From the NCBI RefSeq assembly GCF_000189635.1, contig NW_002476407.1, forward strand, positions 186,001 to 250,000: a DNA stretch of 64,000 bases, written 5' to 3'. Below the pieces are notes generated by a model. The model did no database searches and was not told where the DNA came from. It was given only the letters and a program-made list of their open reading frames with translations. Positions 24,001-36,084 of the stretch are shown piece by piece (the stretch's first letter is position 1; each line of letters opens with the position of its first letter). A program made the translations under genes and the position numbers. The DNA comes from Tetrahymena thermophila SB210 (taxonomy: Eukaryota > Ciliophora > Oligohymenophorea > Hymenostomatida > Tetrahymenidae).

Positions 24001-25581
24001 TTCATTATGAATTAACTTTTTTTAATTTTAAAAAAAATAAATTTACTAAAATTTAATAAAATATATCAAGGTATTTAAAGACTACATCAATAATGGCTAA
24101 GAGTTTTCTTTAAGCCTAAACCAACTTATTTATGATAACTTAGAGAACTTAAACAAAGAAGATTTTATTAACATAATGAATGCAATAAATTTAGATGAAC
24201 ATTCAACCTATCCATAGTTTTATAAGCCACTCCTTAACTCTTTAGTTGCTTATTTTTCTAAAAACTTACTCGTTTTTAAAAATTTTACTATGGTATCTTT
24301 TCTGAAAAAGTATTAAATATTTAAAAATAAAATGGATTATTCAATAATCTTATTTAATTTGTAAATAATTAGGTTCGTAGATGCTAAATATTTAAATATT
24401 GATTTCATAAACTCCGTCATACAATTTTCTTCTGTTAAATTTTAAAAATTCACTTATGAGGAAAGAGTAGGGCTTATTAGTTATTTTTCAAGTTTGAAAA
24501 TTGTTCAAAAAGAGTTTTTCAACTAAAATTTTTTGAAGATCTAAGAAAACCCATCTGCTTTTAGATCATATACATTTAAGCTACTTTAAAGTATATTCTA
24601 GTTAGGATATGTGTCTAAAGATATTGAAAAAGGTATATTAGCTATAGTTCAAAGTGATTCATAGAATAGTATTTAAGATGTGAAGGAATTCTATTTATAT
24701 TGCTCTGTCCTATTAATAAATTCAGAAATTGATGTTGAATCTATAAAATATATTAATATGACTTATTCTAAATAAAATCAAAAAAAATCTTCAGAAAAAT
24801 ATGTAATTAATTAAAAATATATTTCATCTGCAAAATCTAATATATTCATACAAATTACTTTTATTTTAGCAAAGAAACAATGTATTCCCCCATATATACC
24901 ACTTAATAGTTGAAAGGATGCTATAAAAATTACTAGGAAATGATTATTAACAATAAATATAAAATGGCCTAATTTAGAATTAAACTAAATAACTCGACAA
25001 GACACTCTCCCTGTAAAAAAAACAGAGGGACATCCATGAAACTGTAAATCAACAAAATTAGAACAATATTTAATTTTCATATTTTAAATAAAAAGCTTTC
25101 AATAATCCTTAAATTACTGAATATTTAGCACCAAATTAATTACTATTTCTAAAATGCTAATATATATTGTGATATTTATCTCATAGAAAAGTAAGAAATT
25201 TATAAAATATTATATTAGAAAATCTTAAAATTATAAATAGAAAAATAGCTATAAATTTGTACCCTAATTCTTGTTTTGCTTATGATGAACAAACACCCTA
25301 AGGATAATATACCTTGATTAAAAACTATATAAAAGTAATGGAGCCTTAAATAAATGATGTCAAAATCCTAAATGCCAGTTTATTTAAATTTACAGACATG
25401 AATTAGCAAAAAGACATACTCAATTAAACTTGTAAAATAAAAAAAAAACATTCAAAAAAATAAATATATATTAATTATTTTCATAAAAAAAGTTAACTTA
25501 GAGTTAGATTTAGAGCAATATTAGTCAATAATAAAAAAAATAGATGTTAATTTTTTAAACCTTGAACAAAACAAAAATTGA
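21048..25581 (+). CDS. RAP-domain, FASTK-like mitochondrial protein
   Basis: Large helical-repeat protein with a C-terminal RAP domain, a family that binds and processes mitochondrial RNA. The ATG gives MHNIIQYLSKKQTQFIF, and the first 50 residues are basic, Ser/Thr-rich and nearly free of acids (KNYWANSFNSRVIKNFSTTT), as in a mitochondrial presequence. The middle is a long run of Leu/Ile-rich helices without low complexity, typical of the octotricopeptide-like region. The end reads KIAINLYPNSCFAYDE, TPQGQYTLIKNYIKVM and FKFTDMNQQKDIL, which fits the RAP pattern (hydrophobic strand, xGxTxxK, closing strand and helix). About nine introns are needed. A TGA at 24911-24913 closes one reading, but an intron with GTAATTAATT donor just upstream leads into a better frame (NNVFPHIYHLIVERMLQ) that reaches the RAP domain, so I extend the gene to 25581. 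RAP call probable rather than certain. Confidence 0.65.
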
Positions 25582-27221
25582 ATTGAGAAATTCTAATTAA
25601 ATTAATTCAGAATTGAATAAATAAATGTTTGGTAGGTTATCTAAAAAAGCTTTATTTCTTTGCACATTTTTTTATAAACAAATATCAAAATAGTTTTTAC
25701 ATGTTTCTTTTTTTGGCATACTAATTTTCTTATTTATCCTAAATATTTTACTTATAAATAAATTTTGAATAATCACCTATCAAATTTGTGCTCTAGTAGC
25801 ATAAAATTTTAGGCTTAAATATATTGGTGATCTTTTTATAAAGATTAGGAAAATTAAAAAATATTGCCATTATCATAAAGAGTTGATTATTATGTATATT
25901 CAAGGTAGTACCGAATATGATACAACAAATTATCTTTTTTAATAAATATTATAAATTAATTTTGTGTATCTTGATATAAATTTAACTTTATAAAATAAAA
26001 AAAGGCCTCCTAAATTATTTTTTATGATTTTAAAAATAATATAGTGAACTAAAATTATAATTAAATAAATGAGCAGATATTAAATAAAATAGATATTTAT
26101 TTTTTGAAGGCTAATATAAAAGAAATTAAAAATTAAAATTAATTAAAAAATTAATATCAGAAATTATTAATTTGAATTTTCTTAAAATATTCATTTATTA
26201 TTAAATTATAAAATTATTTTTGATTATTGATTTTTTAAATTTCTTTTAATGCAAACATTTATTTATTTATTTAATTCAAAAATAAATTTAATTTATTCCT
26301 TCCTTAATATTTATTTATTATTAGCTAAAAATTATATAAATATTTTTTTTCTATTTTATTACCTTTTGATGAAGGTTTATTTTTAAGGAAATAGAGCTGA
26401 TTAAAATTAATTTAAGGCAAATCAAAATTTTTAAATTAGATTAATGAATTTCAGTAATTAATGTATTTCAATAGATTAGACTCTATACTTACATTCATTC
26501 ATATGTTTATTGCAAATAAAATAATTCATAAATTTTGAGAGTAATATAAATATTTGATGAACTTGATTGCGATTGAAAATGTAAGAAACATTTTTATATG
26601 AAAGATACTAATTAGACCTAACAAGTGGTGTGAATGCTAAAAGAAATTTCTGATTAAATACACAATATGACGAGTTTTAAAATTAATTAAAAAATAAAAA
26701 AAATTTCAAAAATGAATAAAAGTTATTTAAAAATAAAAAAGAAAGAAAAAGCATGGGAATTTATTTTGTTTAATAAATCTGATTGAATTTATATATTGCT
26801 GAAACATAAGAATTTGAAAAATAAATAAATTAATTACCTAACTAATTAATTAATTAAATAAGAATATAGTCGTGCATTTATTTATATGGAATTTAATTTT
26901 GATATTGTATGATCATTCACTTTTCAAAATGCATTTATTTTCTCTAATATTTTTTATTCATCAACTTTTCATAATTAAGTTCATGCAAAATATAATGAAA
27001 GAAAGATCTTGCTAGGGCAACTTATTAAAAGTCCTTGTTTTTTTGTTTGTTTGTTTGTTTGTTTATGATAATATTTATATAAATAATTAAGTAATAATAA
27101 ATAGACTAAAAGAAGGCAATAAATAACAATAATTAATTACAAATTAATAATAATTTGGGTTGAAAATAATCAGGAAAAATAAAATAAACAAACAAACTAA
27201 TAAGAATAGAGATAAAGTAGA
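25582..27221. other. Long intergenic region upstream of the dynamin gene
   Basis: About 1.6 kb of AT-rich spacer. It holds a (GTTT)n tract at about 27041-27064 and AAAC-type repeats just before the dynamin start. No frame or RNA gene can be supported. Confidence 0.55.
27041..27064. repeat. (GTTT)n microsatellite
   Basis: Six consecutive GTTT units about 160 bases upstream of the dynamin start codon. Confidence 0.8.
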
Positions 27222-30200
27222 ATGGCCAGTGAACAAAGCACACTTGTCACAAATTTAAGAAAATTTGTTACTCTAGTTGATAGATTAAGAGATACCGGGC
27301 TTCACAAGTATATTGATTTACCTCGTATTGCAGTTTTAGGTTCACAATCCGCAGGTAAATCATCATTACTTGAACAGATTGTTGGTCTTGATTTCTTACC
27401 AAGAGGAGAGGTAAATGCTTACTTATTTATAGTTCATAGCTATATTGATCTACATTATTTGTTTTATTTTACTTGAGCTTAATTTTTAGCCATCCTCCAT
27501 CTTTACTCAAGAAGTTAATTTAGCGATTTTATAGCTTTTAAATGGAAAGGCAAAACCAATTTTAAGATCATCTGAACAAGATATCTAATTAAATATTTTT
27601 TTAGGCTTTAAAGTAAAGCAAGTAAAAATAAAATGCGATACATCAAAATTAGCAAAATTAGAATTTCTTTATAGCAATAAAAGTGTTATGTTAATTTATA
27701 TATCAATTATTTTATTTTTAAAGGGTACAGTCACAAGAAGACCTTTGGAAATGAGATTGTTTTATGTTCCAAAAGAAAAATTAAGCATGCCTTATGGTGT
27801 ATTTGAGGAAATTCCTGGATAAAAATTTACAGATTTCTAAATGGTTAAGTAAAATATAGATAAATTAACTAATAATGTTGCTGGTGCAAACAAGGGTATA
27901 GTAGACAAACCTATTGTGCTTACTATTTACTCATCAACTTGCCCTGATCTTACTATTGTAGATTTACCAGGTATTACAAAAATTCCAATTAGGGGAACTG
28001 ATCAAACCTAGGATATTGAAAAAATCACTAAAGAAATGGCAGCAAGGTAACTTATTATTTAAAATAATAAAACGATTATAAAATGAGCAAATAGTATATT
28101 GTGAATAATTGAGATTTTGAAACAAAACAAACAAATCAGCAGCAACGAAGCGCAAAAATACTTTAATACATATATACATAGAAATATATTGAATAAATTT
28201 TGCTGAATTAATTATAGAATTGATTGATCAAATTTCTAATATTTAACTTTTGATCTATATATCTATCTATTCCCTTTAAAAATTCAAGTATGAGAAAAAA
28301 ATAAATATTATGTAGGAAAGTGTTTCATTTGTCCCTTCTCCTCATTAAGCAAAATTTTGTTATTAAATGCGTAAAAATGTTAATAACTTAGTAACTAGCT
28401 TACTTTCCTCAAACCATTTTGTAAAATCAACAAAATAATATCATAAAAATAGCACTTTTAAAAATAAAAATCTCACAAAAACAAAATAAAACTAAAAGAA
28501 AATTAGTCATTTTAAATAAATAAATAAACAAATAAACAAACAAACCTAATGATAAAATTTATTAAATTTAAATTATGGTGAACAAAATATTTAAATAAAA
28601 TTAAATTAAAATTTAGATACTGCAAAGACCCTAAAACTATTATTTTGTGTGTTATTCCTGCTAATGCTGATATTACCACTTCTGATGGTTTGATGATGGC
28701 AAGATAGCTTGATCCACAAGGTTCAAGAACTATTGGATGTATCACTAAAATTGATATTATGGATAAAGGTACTGATGCTAGAAGACTGCTTACTGGTGAA
28801 GATGTAGGTTTGAAACTTGGTTATGTTGGTATTAAGAATCGTTCCTAAGCTGATATTAATGAAAAAAAAACTGTGTTGTAATCTCTTGATGATGAAAGAA
28901 AATTCTTCTCTACAAGTCCTATTTACTCTTCATTACCTTCAAGTTTACTTGGTACAAGATCTCTTACTAATAAGTTGACTGATGTTCTTTATACACACAT
29001 CAGAACTTGCTTACCTCAAATCATTTCTGAAATTCAAAAGTAAATTAATGAAAAGGAATAAAGATTGAAAGAATTAGGAACTGGTATGCCAGAAGAGGAA
29101 AAGGATAAGCTTAAATACTTATGGAAGGTGAGTTTTAATTGAATTTTGTTTTAATTATTAATTAAAATTGTTATAAAATAAATAATAAATAGGTCATTAA
29201 TGATTTCTCAACTGCTTTCAAAAATTCAATTAATGGTAGTTATGATAAATTAGCTACTTTTGACAAAAATAAATTACCTGCTGGTCATAGAATTAGAGTT
29301 ATATTAACAGACTTGTACTCAGATATCAGATCTTTTAAACCTACTGAACAATACAGTGATATTGATATTAAAAATGCTATTATAAAGCATGAAGGTGACA
29401 GTATTCCTGGTTTCCCTTCCATTGATGCCTTTTTAGCCTTATTGACACCTCTACTTTAAAAATTAAAAGACCCTGCCTTTGAGTGTGTTAATGAAGTTTA
29501 CCACGTTTTAGAGGAAATTGCTACAAATATTTTAGATAAGATTGTCAGCAAAGTTCCTGCTCTCAAAGAAGAATTGCAAGACAATATTCTTTAACATTTC
29601 AAAAACGTAAATGATTTATTAAATATTTAATTGCTAACTAATACAATGAATATTTTTTAATTTTAGGAAAGAGACTCTTGTAGAGATAAAATTGAAAGTT
29701 TGATTGATTCTGAAATTGGTTATATTTTTACAAATGATGTTGAATATCTTACAAGCAGAGCCTCCTCTAGTGTCAAGGATAATCCTCCTATTGATCCTAA
29801 GCAACCTATTCCCAAAAATAACCAAGGATAGGGAAATTAAGCTCCTTTCAGTTAAAATTATTAGAGATAAAGTGGAGATCCCTTAGTTCATGAATTAAGA
29901 TATAGACTTGACGATTACTTTAGTCTTGTTATGAGAGGTATTCGTGATTCCGTTCCTAAATTTATTGGATACTTCCTCGTTAAAGCTTCATAAGTAAATT
30001 AATATTATATAATGAGATAAACTCTCTTAAATTAATAAAACTTTTAATTAATTATTAGTTCAAATTATAATAAACCTTATTCGAAGCAACTAACAGAAGT
30101 GAAAAATACTTTAACTTGATGGCTGAAGTAATTAAACAATTTATTTTTTTATTTAAAAATTTTTTCATTTATTTTTCAATTTATCTAATCAATAATTGAT

Positions 30201-31216
30201 CTAAATTAAATATTATTTTTTAATTTTAAAGCCAACTCATATTGTTGAAGAAAGAAAAAATTTAGCAAGTGCTGTTGAAACATTAAAGACTTCAATTAAA
30301 ATGATTAGAAGAGATCCAGACTTTTCAAGTTATGAAAAGTATGCTAAACCTGCTAATGTAATTCATTAATTAATTTAATAAAATTAAAATTTAAAATTTA
30401 CATTTTTAATAGGATGTTTAAAAGGAAAGAGATATTGCTCTTTCTTCTAGCTCTGGTAAGAAGAATAATGGACCAGCTTAACCTCCTCCACCTCGCCATT
30501 AAAACTCTGCAAATAATAGTATGACAGATATAAAACCAAACCAAACAGGAGCTCCATAAAATCCCAACAATAGCTTCTCTGGATCAAATTAAAATCAACA
30601 AAATTAAAACCGTGGAGCCATCTTCCCTCCAGGCTAATAGTAAAGACCAGTAGCTAATCCTTTGGGTAATCCTAATCCTTAACAAGGCGTTCCACAGTAA
30701 GTAAACCCTGTGGGTACAAAACCAAACACTGGAAACGCTTTTGTTATTGGAAACTAACCAAATAATCCAAATTAAAATAATAATAATAGCAATCCTAATT
30801 TAAATAATAACAGCAATAATAATGTCAACTAGCAACCAAAAACTATGAATCTTTTTGGAAACAAACCAATTCCTAACTAAGGTGGTTAAGTTCCTCCTGG
30901 TGGTTAACCAGTTAACTAAGGTGGTAATTAACCTCCTGTCTAACAGCCACCTATGACCCATTAGATCGTAGATAAAGCTGTTGATAAAACTTTTGAAAAT
31001 CCATAATTTTAAAAAGGATTATAGAATGCTGCTTCTGCAGGAGCCAAATAGGCCTTTGGTAATAACGCCATAGGTGAAGCAGCTGGTAAAGGTGCAGCAT
31101 AATTAGTTTAAAACTAAGCAGTATAGGATGCTATGAAAGATCAAGCTAAGTAATAAGGCAAAGCATAAGCTGATTAAAAAGCTACAGAAGCAAAAGCATC
31201 TTTCAAATTCTGGTGA
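27222..31216 (+). CDS. Dynamin-related GTPase with Pro/Gln/Asn-rich tail
   Basis: Large GTPase that assembles on and constricts membranes. It starts [16 protein letters not shown]. The G domain has G1 GSQSAGKSS after LPRIAVL, G2 in [11 protein letters not shown]3 DLPG, and G4 TKID, with CVIPANADI between. The stalk follows ([31 protein letters not shown]), then the GTPase effector domain ([37 protein letters not shown]). There is no PH domain, so it is a dynamin-related protein. The tail is Pro/Gln/Asn-rich, then an Ala/Gly/Gln helix ([27 protein letters not shown]) ending FKFW. Introns: 27411-27489, 27685-27723, 28047-28616 (570 bases, longest seen here) and several short ones. Bases 27490-27684 form a phase-0 segment of 65 codons between G1 and G2 that may be a cassette exon; skipping it restores the usual spacing. 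Ciliate relatives act in endocytosis and nuclear-envelope growth (family knowledge); which one this is cannot be told here. Confidence 0.9.
27490..27684 (+). other. Possible cassette exon inside the dynamin G domain
   Basis: 65 codons without TGA, beginning [20 protein letters not shown] and ending EFLYSNKS. It is flanked by TTTTTAG before and GTTATG after, and both flanking introns (79 and 39 bases) are phase 0. Included, it inserts a Lys-rich segment between the G1 motif and GTVTRR; skipped, the protein reads RGE-GTVTRR as in other dynamins. G+C and amino-acid content are coding-like, unlike the flanking introns. Confidence 0.5.
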
Positions 31217-31312
31217 TTTTATGATTATTTTAATTTTTTTAAGATAAAATTGTTAATTTTTATTAATTTTTATGTTTTAAAAAAAATAGACATTAGTTAT
31301 AATATAAAATCT

Positions 31313-31450
31313 GTTTATTAAAATCCTTTTTAATATTCAATCGCGCGATTATTTTTTTTTGATTTTTTTAATCCTAAATAATCAATAAATACTAAATCAT
31401 GTTTAATGTTGGGCTTAATAATTAATTAATTAATTAATTGATTTGTATTT
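31313..31450. repeat. Tandem repeat downstream of dynamin, copy 1
   Basis: Shares TAATATTCAATCGCG, ATCCTAAATAATCAATAAAT, ACTAAATCATGTTT and GTTGGGCT with copy 2 in the same order. It carries an extra CG in TCGCGCGATT and a longer (AATT)n run. These CG-containing words stand out in an AT-rich spacer. Confidence 0.85.
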
Positions 31451-31570
31451 GTTTAAAATCCTTCTTAATATTCAATCGCGATTATTTTATTTTAATTTTA
31501 TTTATCCTAAATAATCAATAAATACTAAATCATGTTTGTTGTTGGGCTCAATAATTAATTGGTTTGTATT
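31451..31570. repeat. Tandem repeat downstream of dynamin, copy 2
   Basis: Directly abuts copy 1. It begins GTTTAAAATCCTTCTT and ends TTGGTTTGTATT, and is slightly shorter because its (AATT)n run and T-run are contracted. Highly similar to copy 1, so the duplication is more recent than the one at 7311-8128. Confidence 0.85.
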
Positions 31571-31802
31571 AATTTAATGAGTTAATTTGAAATAGCTCAT
31601 GCTAATCAAATATTTTTTGTTTTTTATAGAATATTTTTTTAATTTTTTAAGAAGAAGACTATCTCTTTATTTGTTAAGTAAGCCTTATAATTTATAGCAA
31701 ATAGTAAATAAATTAATAAATTAATTTTTGATGGGTAAAAATCAATCAATAAAATAATAATGATAATACTAATTTCAAATTAACAATTAATAACAGTCTA
31801 AA

Positions 31803-33359
31803 ATGTTTAAAATTGAATCTTTAAGCGAAATAAGTTAGGAATGCAGAATTAATTCTGATAAAATAGTTTCTGTAAAAAAAATAGATACAGAAAACGATAT
31901 TAAAGTATTTTAAATCCATAATATAAATAATGCTTTAAAGCAAAAAGGAAATGAAGCTATTAGAGTTACCTCATTTAAAGATAATGATAAATCAGATAAG
32001 GGTACTTAATCGTTTTCAAATTTAATACAGTCTTAAATAAAAAACTAAAAGTCGCTATCTCCTAATGCTTTTAGGAGGAATACAAAATTTGGAGATGGAT
32101 CTCCTTTTAACAAAAGACCTTCTATAAAGGATAAGTTATAGGGTATAGATTCGCTAGCTTCTTTAGTAAAGATTAATTATAAATTGAAGTAGGATTTAGA
32201 GAGTAGCAATCAAGTTTCTCATTTAAAAAATTCTGATAAATTATAAAATGATAGTGATTCTTAAAACCAATCTAGTTCTTCTATTGAAAGTAAAACTATA
32301 CCTCATTCTATTAACATTATAAAATCTAAGTCCTCCATGGTTCTCATAAAACAGATATAAAAAGGAAAAACTATTAATTTTAAACAGCTGTAAAAATTAG
32401 AAGATTCTGATCATAAAATTGAGCCCCTATCACCTGAAAAGTAGAAAATATCAGATGATTTAATGCAAGGGGAAACAGATATTGTAAAAGTATCTCATTA
32501 GCCGCTATTCGAATATGTTAAGAAATTCAATCAAAGAAAATTATAAATTAAGTAAAATCAAGAACTTACAGATGAAACTGAATAAATTAAATTACTTCTA
32601 CTTATATTAAAATATATAGGTACGCAAGACACTATCTTTAGTAAAATAATACAAATTATACATAAAGAACTTTCTGCTTACTTAATTCCTGCTAAAAAAT
32701 TTAATATAAAGTAAATATAAAATTATGCATAAGAGCTTTATTCGCTTATTGAAGAAGATAGACCTAAGATTTAATACACTAATTATAAGTAAATATCTTA
32801 AATTCTATTAAAGTGTATGGAGTATTATTAAAATTAGAATTTCATGAGTTACAGTAATTTAATCTAACAAAAATAAATTGTAAAAAATTTGAATGAGCTC
32901 CATTTTAAACAATTGGAAGCAGAGAGAGCTGAGAAAAATAAAATCTTGAAAAAGGACTCAGAAATTGAGAAGTTAATAAAAGAAAAGCTACTAGAGTAAG
33001 AAAAGAACTTCTAAAAATAAATAAAATAATTAAACATAGAAAATGATTAGAAGATTTAAGCATAAAGGATAGATTTCCTTAAGAAATAGCAAGAAATCTC
33101 TAATTAAAATCAATAATTATAAGAATATTAAAACTTACTTAAATAAAAAAATGCTTCTTTAGAATAATAATTAACAGAAATAATAGAAAAAATTAAATAA
33201 AGAAGATACAATGTATTATTCCAGTAAATTGTGTAGTCTTCATTAAAAAGTTATTCCGCTGATGTTGGTGTATAATGCGACATGCTATTTGATATGAGAA
33301 TAAAATTTCCATACAAATAAAAAATAAAAAACAATTTTAATTAATTAATGAATTAATGA
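31803..33359 (+). CDS. Unrecognised coiled-coil protein, 518 aa
   Basis: A single open frame from MFKIESLSEISQECRI to TGA with no intron. I do not recognise the family. Residues 1-200 are polar and Ser/Lys/Gln-rich, probably disordered. Residues about 225-350 (NQELTDETEQIKLLLLILKY, TIFSKIIQIIHKELSAYLIP, LIEEDRPKIQY) look like an ordered helical domain. Residues about 365-480 are a strong heptad coiled coil (HFKQLEAERAEKNKILK, IEKLIKEKLLEQEK, LLKQKNASLEQQLTEIIEKI). The last 40 residues are mixed. There is no signal peptide or membrane segment. A cytoskeletal or basal-body role would suit the architecture but is only a guess. It is convergent with the RAP gene that follows, 400 bases apart. Confidence 0.75.
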
Positions 33360-33762
33360 TAAAAAATTAAATTAACTTAATGCCTAATTATAGGCTTATC
33401 GGTTTCTATTATTTACATAGTTTTAACTATAATTGAATCTAATTTGTTTTCTTTAAACCTTGAATTTGCTTTTTTAAATTCAAGCTTTAAAATAAATTAA
33501 GAAATGATTTAATTTGTAGATTATTTTGATTGCAAGTAACATCTCAACATTTTTAATTAAAGAATATGATAATTTTTTTGGTGATAAAAAAGGTCAATTT
33601 GCCATTAAATAATTTTTCAATAATATGGTAAGACGAGAAAAGAGATTCTTGATTACTAAAAGAAATATAATTAGATAAAAATATTTATTTAATAAATACA
33701 TTTATTTTTAAATAGGAATTATAAATTCTAAATTTATTTAAATAATTTTATAATTGGTTTTT
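33360..33762. other. Intergenic between convergent genes
   Basis: Short AT-rich gap between the TGA of the coiled-coil gene and that of the minus-strand RAP gene. It presumably holds both polyadenylation regions. Nothing else seen. Confidence 0.55.
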
Positions 33763-36084
33763 TCATTATTATTTTTGCTCATTCTATATTCTTAGTTTTA
33801 AAGCTGTAAAAAGTTTTTGTAAATACTCTAACTTGTCCTTTGAATCTAACAATTCCCATTCAAATTAAGGAATTGTTACATAAATATTCTGATAGTATTG
33901 TTCTAAAATTTTCTATTTTAAGGTTGTACTTCCTTTTTCAACTGACTCATTTCTGAAGTAATGCATGTAGCCATTTGTATCAATTATAACTTATTTGCCG
34001 AAATGTTGATCTGGTATAATTATATCTACAAGAATATTATCTAAGTTAACTTCTAAACTATTTGGTATATTTAATTTGTCTATATGCTTCTTGACATCGT
34101 AACAGAATTAACTAATTTATTTTTTCTCTTTTTATAAATATATTTGGGTTATATTTTGAAATTAAAAAAAATATTAATTACATTTAAGAACTTATTGAGA
34201 ATACAAGTCCTGAATGAGTAAACCAAGTTGCTTGGGAATAACTCCAGGGTTCTTTTAAAGATACAGATAAGCAAGATAAATAATACTTAGATCTGCCATA
34301 TTTAAACTGTATTATGTGTTTTCTTCATTAAACAGGAACTGATTTATCAAAGAATGAATAGGTGCAACAATATTTTCAGATGAATCTAAAACGCATAAAG
34401 CCCATATTGATCTTGTAATATTTTTAAGTTCTAAATGAATACCAGTTGTTTATTCTTGCTTAAATTTGAGTGAAAATAATTCTATTATTGAATACAAACT
34501 CTTCAAAAAATGATCCACTTATTTCTAATCAACAGCCTTATCTTAGCGTATATTATACTAACCCATTGTATGTACAATTTTAACTAAAGCATCTAAGTGA
34601 TTAAAATTTTTTTAGACAGTGTTACTTAAAGCTCTCAATGATGTTTTGATTCTTTTTTCATGGTTTTAGAGCTTTTTGAATTCTTCATTTATCTATTTCG
34701 CTGAATAGTTCTCAGATTATTCATTTTTTATTTGCTAAATTTTATTTTGAACTTCTTTAAGTTTATTTTTAAGCTAAGTTCCCTTATCATTTTCCTAATT
34801 AATAAATAAATAAATTAAATTAATATTATTTAAAATTTTTTAATTTATTCTCTTATTATTTATAAATCATTTTATAACTATAATAATAATAAATAAAATC
34901 CTTACATCAAAACCGTAAAACTCAAATTTCAAAATTCTATTTGCTATTTTTAGAATTAAATTCGAATCATAATAGCCTACTCTGGTGAAGCTAAAAGCTA
35001 TATTTCCTAATTATTTAGGACTGAATACATCAATGTAATTATTTACTATATTAGCAATCAACTTATAATACTCATCAAAAGCATATATGTAATATAAGCC
35101 ATCTGTAGTATTGTGCTCCAAGAGTGAAATTTAGCCAAAAGCAAAGATATGCTATTTAACTTATCTCAAGATATCTTAAGAATCACTTCTTTATTCTAAA
35201 TTTTTTTGAATAATATCTTCTTAAAGATTTTTAACTAAAATATCTAATAAGTGTTTATTTATGTAACTTTGAGATGAATATAGATTTTAGCATACTTTAA
35301 TTGTATTTTCAAAAGTGAGAGATTCTCTTTTTTCATACACATAGTTATTAATTAAATCAGATAATATAAGGATTGAGTTTCTTTCTTATTGGTTTCTAGC
35401 GAAAGCTGTTTTAACTAAACTTGATTGAACATCTAAAAGTTCATCAATACTAATCTCGCTTTTTTATTGTTACATCAAGTCTTTAAGTCTGATGAATAAC
35501 CTCTCTTCATTTTCTAGCTTTTTTATTCTAAAAGTACCCATTGTGTAAAGGCATTGAAACAACTATTTGAACTACAAAGCTTCGTGATTTTATATTGCTT
35601 CGTTGAGTACTCTTTTGCTCAGAAGAATTTACTTTTAGAAAGTAAGATTACCCAAATCATTATAGATATGAGACATTTTATAAATGATACTAATACATGC
35701 ATTTAATTGCCCATCTATATCAGATTTATAAGTTCTGAAAAATTAATCAATCAAATAAACATAACTTCTAAAGTATTTAGTTTCAAATACTTCTGCCATG
35801 GCATACTTATCTTAATGAATTAAATTCTCAATTTATTTTAAGATCTTATTGAGTTGGTTTGGATTTTTTAAAACTAAATCAACCAAACAATCTTTATATT
35901 TAGGATCTTCAAGCATCTACAATCTAAATTTATTAATAGATTCTGCCCTTTGAATATCTTCTTCTGCATCAGGAATGTTACTAAAATTGAATCTGAAGTT
36001 ATTCTAGCACAAAAAATGTCTTGACTAACTCACACTTTTCAGTGATCTTAATCTCTATATAAAAGATTTACCTAAATTAATCAT
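33763..36084 (-). CDS. RAP-domain (FASTK-like) mitochondrial protein
   Basis: Second RAP protein of the window. The start MINLGKSFIQRLRSLKSVSQ, then SRHFLCQNNFRFNFSN, is basic and free of acidic residues, a good mitochondrial presequence. The body is Leu-rich helical repeat (QLNACISIIYKMSHIYNDLG, LFQCLYTMGTF, TIKVCQNLYSSQ, YIDVFSPKQLGNIAFSFTRV), similar in texture to FASTK-like repeats. The C-terminal 100 residues give a clear RAP domain: VDIIIPDQHFGKQVIIDTNG, then YMHYFRNES, EKGSTTLKQKILEQYY, VTIPQFEWELL and KLEYLQKLF, including the Gly-Ser-Thr-x-x-x-Lys and Glu-Trp hallmarks. Two introns (about 34800-34905 and 34110-34200) are required. The family acts in mitochondrial RNA stability and rRNA processing; a mitoribosome or mRNA role is likely here (inference). 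Confidence in the RAP domain is high. Confidence 0.85.

Larger units (their letters stand above)
31217..31802. other. Intergenic between dynamin and coiled-coil gene
   Basis: AT-rich spacer downstream of the dynamin stop. It contains the tandem repeat listed separately; outside that I see nothing. Confidence 0.6.

Noticed and set aside
27411..27481. Read-through of the first dynamin exon into [18 protein letters not shown]
   Set aside because: Begins exactly at a GTAAAT donor after RGE and ends at TGA; it is intron read as protein.
29634..29886. Overlapping short frames on both strands inside the dynamin gene
   Set aside because: Shadows of the stalk-to-GED exon read in other frames.
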